NCBI GenBank assembly: GCA_016783345.1
Contig: JADHWT010000047.1
Location: 1 to 7,897, forward strand
Direction: 5' to 3'
Length of the DNA stretch: 7,897 nucleotides
Source: Candidatus Omnitrophota bacterium
GTDB taxonomy: Bacteria; NPL-UPA2; BS750m-G34
Shown here in pieces: positions 1 through 6,067 of this stretch (positions are counted from its first letter, which is position 1; every line of letters begins with the position of its first letter). A program made the position numbers and the translations under genes. Under the pieces are notes generated by a model, which had not been told where the DNA came from, ran no database searches, and worked only from the letters and a program-made list of their open reading frames with translations.

Positions 1-771
1 ATGAAGGTGATTGTCCAGGGAAGCTCTATGCTTATAAATAATTTGAGTTCGTATCACACAGAATATAGAAGATATAAGTCTCTCGCTGACCAGGGCATTA
101 GCTCTTTTCTTATCGCTCCTTTAAAACTGGCTAAAGAACCTATAGGATTGCTGGGGATATTTAATAAAGAGCCTTTTGATTTTACAGGAGAAGAGCTGAG
201 ACTCCTTACCACCTTTACCACCCATGCAAGCTTAATTATTGAAAACGCAAGACTCTTAGAGACAACCAGGCGCCTGTCCATAACCGACGAATTAACACAG
301 CTCTATAATTTCCGCCACTTCCAGAATAGATTTAAAAACGAATTTCAAAGGGCCAAACGCTATAAACATAATCTTTCAATACTTATGTGTGATATAGACT
401 ATTTTAAAAACTATAATGACACAAATGGACACGAGGCAGGTAATGAAATCCTGAAAAAGGTAGCCGGGATTATGACAAATTCAGCAAGGGATGTCGATTT
501 AATAGCCCGGTATGGCGGAGAGGAATTTGTCCTTGTCTTAATTGAGACAGACAAAGACAATGCAAAACTCTTTGCTGAAAGACTAAGAGAGAAGATAGAA
601 AAAGAGACCTTCCCCCATCAAGAAAAACAACCTGAAGGTAATCTGACTATTACGATAGGAGTGGCTGGTTTCCCTGAAGATGCCGCTGCCTCAGATGAAC
701 TAATAGAGCGCGCTGATGAGGCCCTCTATCGCGGGAAGAAAGAGGGGAGAAACAGGGCCATAGCCTATTGA
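1..771 (+). CDS. GAF-GGDEF diguanylate cyclase, N-terminus missing at window edge
   Basis: This enzyme condenses two GTP molecules into the second messenger c-di-GMP. Residues about 1-85 look like the last part of a GAF sensory domain (a hydrophobic core with PIGLLGIF, then the closing helix HASLIIENARLLE). Residues about 90-256 form a complete GGDEF domain: the opening DELTQLYNFRHF, the metal- and substrate-binding segment DIDYFKNYND (131-140), and the catalytic loop GGEEF (172-176). The product-inhibition I-site RxxD is present as RDVD (163-166), five residues before GGEEF as in PleD-type enzymes, so feedback-inhibited catalytic activity is expected. A GAF domain is normally about 150 residues, so the ATG at base 1 is probably an internal methionine and the gene starts upstream of the window. 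No membrane segment is visible in this part. It ends 18 bases from the convergent PilZ gene, a likely receptor of its product. GGDEF identity is near certain; what the GAF domain senses cannot be told. Confidence 0.93.
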   Translation: MKVIVQGSSMLINNLSSYHTEYRRYKSLADQGISSFLIAPLKLAKEPIGLLGIFNKEPFDFTGEELRLLTTFTTHASLIIENARLLETTRRLSITDELTQLYNFRHFQNRFKNEFQRAKRYKHNLSILMCDIDYFKNYNDTNGHEAGNEILKKVAGIMTNSARDVDLIARYGGEEFVLVLIETDKDNAKLFAERLREKIEKETFPHQEKQPEGNLTITIGVAGFPEDAAASDELIERADEALYRGKKEGRNRAIAY

Positions 772-790
772 AAAAAGTAGCCCTTTTTTC
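770..790. terminator. Possible bidirectional terminator between convergent genes
   Basis: GAAAAAAG (770-777) and CTTTTTTC (783-790) are perfect inverted repeats around a five-base loop, sitting exactly between the two convergent stop codons. Read on either strand, the 3' arm contains a run of six T, as in short bidirectional terminators. On the plus strand a second fold is possible: AGGGC (754-758) pairs with GCCCT (780-784) and is followed directly by TTTTT, but its loop of about 21 bases is long. The stem is A/T-rich, so termination strength is uncertain. Confidence 0.4.
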
Positions 791-1209
791 TAGACAGGAC
801 GATATCCCGCAAACAAATTATCTGTAATGAGACTTCGGATAATCTCCTGATTATTCTTTTCAATCTGAGTAAAGTGGAGCCCGAGGAGGTGGTTTTGATG
901 CCATACAACGTTAGCTTTAACACCGATTCTCTGCACCTCTGCATCTGCCTCAACCTTTTCCTTTTTACCCTCCCCTTGGATAGATATATACAGGTGCAGA
1001 TGCCTCTTTTTTTGCGCTATCTCTTCCCACTTTTCTTTAGAAAAGGCATCTGTAGTCAGACATATTCCTTCCAGAGATATATCTCTGGTTACACCTTTAT
1101 GGGATGGAATCTCGCTGCCCTCGTCGTCTAATTTAAAATCAACTTTTAATTCTGTAGTAAGACGCACATATCGTCGCCTCTCCCTTCCACTAAAGATCTT
1201 CCGCCACAT
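790..1209 (-). CDS. PilZ-domain c-di-GMP receptor protein
   Basis: This 139-residue protein is a single PilZ domain, the common c-di-GMP-binding module. The two ligand motifs are visible: the arginine motif in ERRRYVR (residues 10-16, containing RxxxR) and the D-x-S-x-x-G motif DISLEG (43-48). Beta-strand-like segments follow, up to the typical late stretch HLLGLHFTQI. There are no membrane segments, so it should act in the cytoplasm or on the inner face of the membrane. The ATG overlaps the stop of the upstream ATPase gene by one base (TGATG on the minus strand), and GGAAGGAG lies just before it, so translation is probably coupled. Being last in a transporter operon, it may bind c-di-GMP and modulate the ABC or permease components, but that is inference. 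The diguanylate cyclase gene facing it from the other side fits a local c-di-GMP circuit. Both binding motifs are intact, so ligand binding is likely. Confidence 0.9.
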   Translation of the reverse strand: MWRKIFSGRERRRYVRLTTELKVDFKLDDEGSEIPSHKGVTRDISLEGICLTTDAFSKEKWEEIAQKKRHLHLYISIQGEGKKEKVEADAEVQRIGVKANVVWHQNHLLGLHFTQIEKNNQEIIRSLITDNLFAGYRPV

Positions 1210-1949
1210 CAGAATTCTCCTTCCATAGTACCAACCTCAAGTTTAATCTCAGATCTCTCTTCTACCCTTTCTACCTTACCGTCGCGTATCCAGAAAATTC
1301 TATCAGATACATCAAGCATCTTAAGGTCGTGAGTGGCAGAGATTATCGTTACCTTCTTCTCCTTATTCAAACGCTTCAAGAGATCTATAATCTCTTTACC
1401 TGTCTTTAAATCGAGATTCCCTGTAGGCTCATCAGCCAGAACTATGGCCGGGTCATTTGCCAGGGCCCTTGCTACAGCTACCCTCTGCTGCTGCCCCCCT
1501 GATAGTTCTAACGGCTTGTGATGAAAGCGGTCTGCCAGTCCTACAACATTTAAAAGTTCCATGCCTTTATTCATGCTGTCGTCCGTAGACATACCGGCAA
1601 AAATCATAGGTAAGGTAACATTCTCCAGGGCAGTCATAACCGGAATAAGATTAAATGTCTGAAAGATGTAACCTATCTTTCTGCAGCGGAGCCATGCCAG
1701 TTCATAGGCATCGAGCTGGGCTACATCTACCTCATCAATATATACCTTACCCTCGCTTGGCTTATCTAATCCGCCTATCATATTAAAAAGTGTGGATTTC
1801 CCCGAACCAGATGGACCCATGATGGATATATATTCTCCTCTTTTTATTTCCAGATTGATCCCTTTAAGCGCTTCCAGAGAGATCTTACCCATGGTAAAGC
1901 TCTTTTTCACGTCTCTGGTTCTAACTACATTCTGTTCTATACCAGGCAT
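1209..1949 (-). CDS. ABC transporter ATPase, LolD/MacB type
   Basis: This 246-residue protein is a complete nucleotide-binding subunit of the LolD/MacB/FtsE group, which drives FtsX-type permeases. In order it shows Walker A GPSGSGKST (45-53), a Q-loop glutamine in FQTFNLIP (Q97), the ABC signature LSGGQQQR (149-156), Walker B IVLADE with catalytic Glu174, the D-loop NLD (178-180) and the switch histidine in ATHD (H207). The phrase RKIGYIFQTFNLIPVMTALENV is characteristic of this subgroup. Length matches the family. The start is supported by AAAGGAGGT five bases before the ATG, one of the strongest ribosome-binding sites in the window. The gene lies 12 bases after the minimal FtsX-like permease and overlaps the PilZ gene by one base. 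The likely role is ATP hydrolysis on the cytoplasmic face, powering the small permease, the large permease, or both. The transported substrate cannot be inferred. Confidence 0.96.
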   Translation of the reverse strand: MPGIEQNVVRTRDVKKSFTMGKISLEALKGINLEIKRGEYISIMGPSGSGKSTLFNMIGGLDKPSEGKVYIDEVDVAQLDAYELAWLRCRKIGYIFQTFNLIPVMTALENVTLPMIFAGMSTDDSMNKGMELLNVVGLADRFHHKPLELSGGQQQRVAVARALANDPAIVLADEPTGNLDLKTGKEIIDLLKRLNKEKKVTIISATHDLKMLDVSDRIFWIRDGKVERVEERSEIKLEVGTMEGEF

Positions 1950-1951
1950 AA

Positions 1952-1960
1952 TAACCTCCT
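1952..1960 (-). promoter_or_regulatory. Strong Shine-Dalgarno site for the ABC ATPase gene
   Basis: Read on the minus strand this is AGGAGGTTA, within AAAAGGAGGTTATT directly before the ATG at 1949. It fills most of the 12-base gap after the small permease gene. It is closer to the consensus than the sites of most genes in this operon, which suggests efficient translation of the ATPase. Confidence 0.75.
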
Positions 1961-1961
1961 T

Positions 1962-2606
1962 TTAAACTTCTGACCTCATAGCTTCGGCCGGAACCATCTT
2001 TGCAGCCTGTGAAGCAGGAAAAAGCGCACCCATAATAGAGATGACCACTCCTATAATTAATACAAGGACCATATATCCTAAAAACTCAAAAAAAGGAAAA
2101 GTCGAGACAGCCTGACCTCCGTATTTTATAAGATTTACTATTATGACAAACCCACAACCAATTAATACCCCGATCATAGAGCCAAATAATCCCTGCAAAA
2201 GGGATTCTAATAAAAAGAGTTTCCTGATAAAACCATCTAATGCCCCGAGACATTTCATAGTACCTATTTCACGGTACCTTTCTGTAACTGACATTAACAT
2301 GGCATTGGTTATTCCCACAACACATACAAGAAGAGATAGACTCACCAGCCATATCTGCTTGGCAGCAGATTCCACTTCTGTCTCCTCTAAGCTCATCTTT
2401 ATCTCCAGGGTACCTTTCTCCAGAAGTCCCTTGTTGACAAGATTGGTTGTAAAGATACTCATCAAAAAGGCTATCCCTAAGACAATCCCGCTTGTGGTTA
2501 TGATAGAGCGCCAGAACCGGATGCGCAGGCTCTTAAAACTTATCTCCATAGCCTTACTTAGAGGAAGGACTATCTGACGTTGAACGCGCCCGCTTTCATT
2601 AACCAT
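1962..2606 (-). CDS. Minimal FtsX-like ABC permease (214 residues, four membrane spans)
   Basis: This is a membrane subunit of the MacB/LolCE/FtsX superfamily. It has four predicted membrane segments at about 35-54, 85-107, 138-160 and 174-197. The family hallmarks are intact: SVTERYREIGTMKCLGA (106-122), the cytoplasmic coupling region after span 2, and the final LFPASQAAKMVPAEAMR (195-211). The extracytoplasmic part between spans 1 and 2 is only about 30 residues, where ordinary family members carry a domain of roughly 200 residues. The start is supported by TAAGGAG about eight bases before the ATG. The ATPase follows after 12 bases, so the two should form a permease-ATPase pair in the inner membrane. 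Without a periplasmic domain it probably relies on a partner, perhaps the large permease of the same operon. The frame is open and the motifs intact, so this is not a decayed gene. Superfamily assignment is sure, substrate unknown. Confidence 0.9.
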   Translation of the reverse strand: MVNESGRVQRQIVLPLSKAMEISFKSLRIRFWRSIITTSGIVLGIAFLMSIFTTNLVNKGLLEKGTLEIKMSLEETEVESAAKQIWLVSLSLLVCVVGITNAMLMSVTERYREIGTMKCLGALDGFIRKLFLLESLLQGLFGSMIGVLIGCGFVIIVNLIKYGGQAVSTFPFFEFLGYMVLVLIIGVVISIMGALFPASQAAKMVPAEAMRSEV

Positions 2607-2630
2607 AATATCACTCCTTAACTAAAATTT

Positions 2631-2683
2631 TGGGACAGTCCCGATTCTACGAACATGAGTTCCGTAAATCTGGGACAGTCCCC
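2631..2683. repeat. Imperfect inverted repeat with two TGGGACAGTCCC blocks
   Basis: Two identical TGGGACAGTCCC blocks (2631-2642 and 2671-2682) lie exactly 40 bases apart. Each block is itself nearly palindromic (GGGAC, centre base, GTCCC). The 28 bases between them fold on themselves: GATTCTACGAAC (2643-2654), loop ATGA (2655-2658), then GTTCCGTAAATC (2659-2670). The whole segment can form a hairpin of about 21 base pairs, with one A-A mismatch and single-base bulges at C2647, C2663 and T2671. Flanking A/T tracts (TAAAATTTT on the left, ATTTTTA on the right) loosely extend the symmetry. It fills most of the 81-base gap between the 41-residue gene and the small permease gene. It resembles REP-like or miniature mobile repeats. 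A role in mRNA stability or partial termination inside the operon is possible. Confidence 0.75.
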
Positions 2684-2687
2684 ATTT

Positions 2688-2813
2688 TTACCAATATAAT
2701 AATGCTAGAGCTGTAATAACAGCTACTACAGCAAATATTACCCATATGTCCCAGATAGTAACCTTGTAGAGCTGTTTATAATATTGCCAGCTTTCTTTTA
2801 TACTTTTAAACAT
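2688..2813 (-). CDS. 41-residue single-span membrane protein
   Basis: This small gene encodes a 41-residue protein. The first 21 residues are amphipathic and rich in Lys, Tyr and Trp (MFKSIKESWQYYKQLYKVT). They are followed by one hydrophobic segment (about 22-41, IWDIWVIFAVVAVITALALL) that ends in YW at the C-terminus. The basic N-terminus predicts an N-in orientation with the span in the inner membrane and almost nothing outside. It starts six bases after the stop of the PqqD-like gene. AAGGAAG lies about ten bases before the ATG, an acceptable though slightly distant ribosome-binding site. Its stop codon touches the edge of the inverted repeat that separates it from the small permease gene. 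I do not recognise a family. Operon position and a plausible membrane-protein composition support it being real. It could be a small accessory subunit of the transporter. A precursor-peptide role next to a PqqD-like protein is possible but less likely, as it lacks a cleavable leader and core pattern. Confidence 0.65.
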   Translation of the reverse strand: MFKSIKESWQYYKQLYKVTIWDIWVIFAVVAVITALALLYW

Positions 2814-2819
2814 AAAAAT

Positions 2820-3188
2820 TTACTTCCTTGCAATGACAAAACCGATTAATCTTTTCTGAGACAATTTTTTAAGATAATTCAAAAGTGAAACCTCCGCCTC
2901 CTTTCGATTTATCTTAAATTCTCGGGACAATTCTTCTATCATATTAATTACACTGACATTGCCGTTGCATCTGGACCAGACCCATACACCGATTTCATCA
3001 AGAGAGATCTTTTTCTCCGGAGGGATATAAAATATTCTGGAGAGTACCCCAACCCACCTGACCTTCTTCCTGGGGATAACCAGAACAGTCTCTCCCTTTT
3101 CTTCTTTTCTCTCTTTAACAACCTCGTTCTTTACTGGTTTTGCTTTTAGAGTATCTTCCCGGCTGAGCCTTTCCTTTTTTAATGACAT
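2820..3188 (-). CDS. PqqD-like protein
   Basis: This 122-residue protein has a Lys/Glu-rich, probably disordered N-terminus (1-45), then a PqqD-like domain (about 50-118). The family pattern is visible: a hydrophobic strand segment leading to ISLDEIGVWVWSRCNGNVSVINMIEELSREF (61-91), then a helix pair ending LLNYLKKLSQKRLIGFV (102-118). It matches the family pattern of a conserved D/N-E-xG, then the tryptophan and DG/NG turn, then a C-terminal L-x-x-L. In known systems PqqD-type domains bind the leader of a ribosomal peptide and hand it to a radical-SAM enzyme. Stand-alone copies in other contexts have no assigned job. No radical-SAM gene or obvious leader peptide lies in this window. The gene overlaps the preceding 293-residue gene by ten bases and ends six bases before the 41-residue gene. 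The ribosome-binding site is weak (GGGG before the ATG), consistent with coupled translation. Fold assignment is fairly sure, function unknown. Confidence 0.8.
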   Translation of the reverse strand: MSLKKERLSREDTLKAKPVKNEVVKERKEEKGETVLVIPRKKVRWVGVLSRIFYIPPEKKISLDEIGVWVWSRCNGNVSVINMIEELSREFKINRKEAEVSLLNYLKKLSQKRLIGFVIARK

Positions 3189-4060
3189 TTAACCCCACAA
3201 GCCAGATTATCCAGATATAAGTCTTGGCTTTTCTTAACCAACTCAATCACTCCAAAGATATGATTGGAGATCTGGCAGTGCCAGAAAAGAGATTTAAAAA
3301 AGCGTTTTTTGAGCAACCTTATTTTGCCATGTTCCCGCCCAATAGTATACACCCCTTCTTCTAGACTTTCCTCCCGCGGGTAACTTACCCCTATATCAAC
3401 TGATTTAAATTTAGATTGACAGAAGTCTCGGGCCCACTGGCTAAGGGTCTTTTCTTTTAGAATAATATTGGCTGTGCTCAGACGTTCAAAAAGAAAACTA
3501 TCCATGTCACGTGAAAAATCAAATTTTAGGTGCCCGGAAAGAAAACTGTGCTGATTTAATCTTAATTCCGGCGGGGTAGTAAAACTAAATCCAAAAACTG
3601 ACCAGAACATCTTGCTGCCCATCATATGATCTCTTAAAGAATTAAATATCTTCTCTGCCCTTTCTTTTATATCCTCTCCCCTTTTCCCCAGGACCCTCAC
3701 CAGAACTATCCTTAAGCACTTTTTACACTGCACCATTATATTTATCGCCTTAAAATCACCTTCCCAGATAAAATATCTACCTTGAAATGTTTTAGTTCCA
3801 TAATTTTTTTTATCCAGAACCTTAAAATCAATCTTACGCCTTTTTGCCTTTCTCTCTAAATCTCTGAGATGCCTGTCCATGGTCTTTTCAAGAGAAACTT
3901 CGCGTGCCTGCCTCTGCCAGCGTATCTCTACCCGGCTTAAGTATTGATCATCCAGTCTTACATATCCCTTATTTTCATTCCCTTCAATCTTTCCTATTTC
4001 CCAATCTTCAGGTTTTAAAAAACTTATCCCCTGCCAGCCAAATTGATTCCAGATTGCCAC
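3179..4060 (-). CDS. Unrecognised 293-residue protein with two related halves
   Basis: I do not recognise this family. The protein is basic and has no signal peptide or membrane segment, so it is probably cytoplasmic or at the membrane surface. It appears to be an internal duplication: residues about 4-145 and 152-293 align loosely. Both open with a Trp, then a G-x-SF-x-x-P segment (FGWQGISFLKPEDW and FWSVFGFSFTTPPEL). Both continue with a Gly, a strand, then a Lys/Arg/Glu-rich helix (LEKTMDRHLRDL and LKEKTLSQWARDF). Both end in a cysteine-containing strand followed by a hydrophobic strand (QCKKCLRIVLVRVLGK and HCQISNHIFGVIELVKK), with C112 facing C262. The start codon is GTG, placed five bases after GAGG; the ATG 11 bases upstream is in another frame. 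The gene follows the OPT-like gene after 36 bases and overlaps the PqqD-like gene by ten, so it belongs to the operon. A partner role for the PqqD-like protein is a guess based on position. Confidence 0.8.
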   Translation of the reverse strand: MAIWNQFGWQGISFLKPEDWEIGKIEGNENKGYVRLDDQYLSRVEIRWQRQAREVSLEKTMDRHLRDLERKAKRRKIDFKVLDKKNYGTKTFQGRYFIWEGDFKAINIMVQCKKCLRIVLVRVLGKRGEDIKERAEKIFNSLRDHMMGSKMFWSVFGFSFTTPPELRLNQHSFLSGHLKFDFSRDMDSFLFERLSTANIILKEKTLSQWARDFCQSKFKSVDIGVSYPREESLEEGVYTIGREHGKIRLLKKRFFKSLFWHCQISNHIFGVIELVKKSQDLYLDNLACGVKCH

Positions 4061-4070
4061 GCCCCCCTCA

Positions 4071-4090
4071 TAATTAAGTATACTGTCCCC
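4071..4090. repeat. ACTGTCCCC-containing repeat remnant
   Basis: The 36-base gap before the 293-residue gene contains TAATTAAGTATACTGTCCCC on the plus strand. Its ACTGTCCC also occurs, on the minus strand, in both blocks of the inverted repeat at 2631-2683, and GTATAC beside it is palindromic. The element could be one end of a dispersed REP-like repeat. Only the short core is shared within the window, so the relationship is tentative. Confidence 0.35.
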
Positions 4091-4096
4091 TTATCT

Positions 4097-6067
4097 CTAA
4101 AAAATCAACTGGCTGACGGATTTGACTATTAATGCTAAACCTACAGCTGCCATTCCTACAAGTCCTACGCCACACCCATACCCTGCCAAGAGGATCGGGG
4201 TATAAGATCTCCAGGTCTTTTCTCCAAAGCGCTTACTGAAAAAATAACGGCCAAACAATGCCCCTATAAACATTGGAATAGCATTATGGGGCATCATAGA
4301 AATCCCTCCTACCATGCCATAAAAAATACCTATTGGTAGATGCAGTAAACTGAGAAGCAAATACATAGCCCCTCCTCCTATTGCGCCAATAAAAATGCGG
4401 CCAGGATTTATTGCCTGAAGAATCCAGGGTATGCCTTCACCCAGTGTAGACGAAGCCCATAGGGCCTTGGTTATGGACCAAAGCGGCCACATCTTATGTA
4501 CATAGGGATAGGCAGCAGATGGGATAGGCCCCATGCGCCATATAAGTGACCAGAAAAGGAAACTACAGAAGGCCATAATAATAAAGGAAGCACCTAGAGC
4601 TTTATAATAACTTGTAAATTTAGTCCTGGTAAGCTCAAGCTGTTTAAACTCCTGGGCTGTCGCTCCATGGTTATAGTAAGGCACAGGGGCAAACCAGATA
4701 GCCGCGCCTTTATAGCCGCTTAAAAGAAAAGAACCTTCTTTTACCATGGGAAACGTTATCCCGGTAACTGAGCCGGTTATACCAAACATACGCGCGGATA
4801 TATAAGATAAAAAAGGAGTCATAAAATATCCAAAAAAACAGAAAAGCCATACTGGAAAATCAGGCACCAGTTTATGGCAGAGAATAACATAAGCAGTAGT
4901 AGACAAAAACCATATAACTGCCCCTAACCATATAGGCATATCCCCTCTTCCTTCAGGAAGTTCAACCCGTTCGCTTTTTTCCTTTCGCTTTTTTGTAAAT
5001 GCGCTTATAACCTTCCATACCCCAATAAGCCCAACTATTATCCCAATCCCTATAGTAATACTTAACCACAGATCAAGGGTAGTAGTTACTTGAGTGGGTA
5101 TAACAGTCATACTAGGTCTCCAGTTGTGGATCAGGCCTTTATAATAACAAATAGGATTTATAATTAATTTAGACACTATGCAACCAATGAAGGTGCCAAA
5201 AACCACCCAGAAAGGAATAATGAATCCAGCAAATACAATAGACAAATCAGTCATGAACCCAAACATACTTGCGGGTAAAAATGTTCCTAATTTTGATGTA
5301 TAATCAACCCACGGAATGGGGATAAGCATAAGGGGCTTGGTCATAAAAAGACCGGTAAAAGTAGGAATACCTACACGAAATGCCCCAAAGATAACACCTA
5401 TCATAGTCCCAATGCTAAATATCCTCCAGCGCCAGCCTTCCTTTTTACCGCTTGTCTCAGCAAGGGCTAAACAACCTTCGGACTGTACTCTGGCTAATGG
5501 AAATGGAAGTTTTTCTACGTCACTGGTAAAACGAAAGAGGGTATAACCAAGCGAGATTCTGTTTACTAGAAAAAGGACCTGGTGGATAAGTAAAATTGTT
5601 AAAGGAAGAAGCCAGTCACGATGAAAAAAAGTCCTTTTGAATAATGCCTCTGAACCTGCTGGAGGGACAATCCAATTTGGTATAATATCCCGCAGTCCAA
5701 AGGCCCCGGCATAAGTTGATTGGCGAAAATACTGGTCCCAGACCGGGGATCCAAACATACCTCCACTTATAACCAGGCCTGAGGCGCCCATTACCGCCCC
5801 TGCTGACATAGTCCCTGCGGCAATAATAAAAATAATGTAGATTTCCTGCTTCTTTAATGTAATAAAAGAACGCTTGGCAATCTCAATAAAAAGGATGACT
5901 GTTACCCATGACGCTGCTCCACCAATACCAGCACCGCTGACAAGGCTCATGTAAATGGTCCCGGGGAGCATGATAAAACCAATAAAGAGGGCCGCGATAA
6001 TACTCTTTATATTAAAGCCATCTTCAAAAGGTTCAAGCTGGTTTATAGTTCCTTTTTCGTTATTCAC
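4097..6067 (-). CDS. OPT-superfamily-like multi-pass membrane transporter
   Basis: This 656-residue integral membrane protein has about 14 or more hydrophobic spans, resembling oligopeptide transporter (OPT/YSL) proteins and the related uncharacterised DUF6784/DUF6785 group. Recognisable pieces are the first span region with GTIYMSLVSGAGIGGAASWV (36-55), the LPFPLARVQSEG stretch (187-198) typical of the first OPT repeat, and NHGATAQEFKQLELTRTKFTSYYKA (466-490), which corresponds to the OPT region following a re-entrant loop. A glycine-rich end follows (IGAIGGGAMYLLL, GGISMMPHNAIPMFIGALFGRYF, 559-609). A charged cytoplasmic loop lies at about 359-377. The start codon is GTG, overlapping the stop of the large permease gene by four bases (GTGA), with AAGG about ten bases before it; the next methionine is at residue 33, inside the first span. 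Classical OPT proteins move peptides or metal chelates using a proton gradient. The substrate here is unknown. Membrane transporter status is certain, the exact subfamily probable. Confidence 0.82.
   Translation of the reverse strand: MNNEKGTINQLEPFEDGFNIKSIIAALFIGFIMLPGTIYMSLVSGAGIGGAASWVTVILFIEIAKRSFITLKKQEIYIIFIIAAGTMSAGAVMGASGLVISGGMFGSPVWDQYFRQSTYAGAFGLRDIIPNWIVPPAGSEALFKRTFFHRDWLLPLTILLIHQVLFLVNRISLGYTLFRFTSDVEKLPFPLARVQSEGCLALAETSGKKEGWRWRIFSIGTMIGVIFGAFRVGIPTFTGLFMTKPLMLIPIPWVDYTSKLGTFLPASMFGFMTDLSIVFAGFIIPFWVVFGTFIGCIVSKLIINPICYYKGLIHNWRPSMTVIPTQVTTTLDLWLSITIGIGIIVGLIGVWKVISAFTKKRKEKSERVELPEGRGDMPIWLGAVIWFLSTTAYVILCHKLVPDFPVWLFCFFGYFMTPFLSYISARMFGITGSVTGITFPMVKEGSFLLSGYKGAAIWFAPVPYYNHGATAQEFKQLELTRTKFTSYYKALGASFIIMAFCSFLFWSLIWRMGPIPSAAYPYVHKMWPLWSITKALWASSTLGEGIPWILQAINPGRIFIGAIGGGAMYLLLSLLHLPIGIFYGMVGGISMMPHNAIPMFIGALFGRYFFSKRFGEKTWRSYTPILLAGYGCGVGLVGMAAVGLALIVKSVSQLIF

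Noticed and set aside
765..953. Minus-strand open frame of 62 codons
   Set aside because: It overlaps the PilZ gene in another frame and runs through both stop codons of the convergent pair, with no domain signal.
874..1131. Plus-strand open frame of 85 codons with hydrophobic stretches
   Set aside because: It is antisense to the PilZ gene, whose two ligand motifs establish the true coding strand. The hydrophobicity reflects the complement of charged codons.
2143..2577. Plus-strand open frame of 144 codons
   Set aside because: It is antisense to the minimal FtsX-like permease, which has clear family motifs; its own translation shows none.
1962..2606. Small permease read as a truncated pseudogene
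   Set aside because: The frame is intact, all four spans and both cytoplasmic motifs are present, a good ribosome-binding site precedes it and the ATPase follows closely. A reduced but functional protein is more likely.
2631..2683. CRISPR array
   Set aside because: There are only two short repeats, each palindromic, and the single 28-base spacer is itself an inverted repeat; no cas gene is present.
2688..2813. Clear RiPP precursor peptide
   Set aside because: The product has a membrane span at its C-terminus, no cysteine, no Gly-Gly cleavage site and no obvious core, so a membrane accessory protein fits better.
4060..4071. ATG at 4071 as the start of the 293-residue gene
   Set aside because: It is 11 bases upstream of the GTG start and therefore out of frame. 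The GTG with GAGG before it is the better choice.
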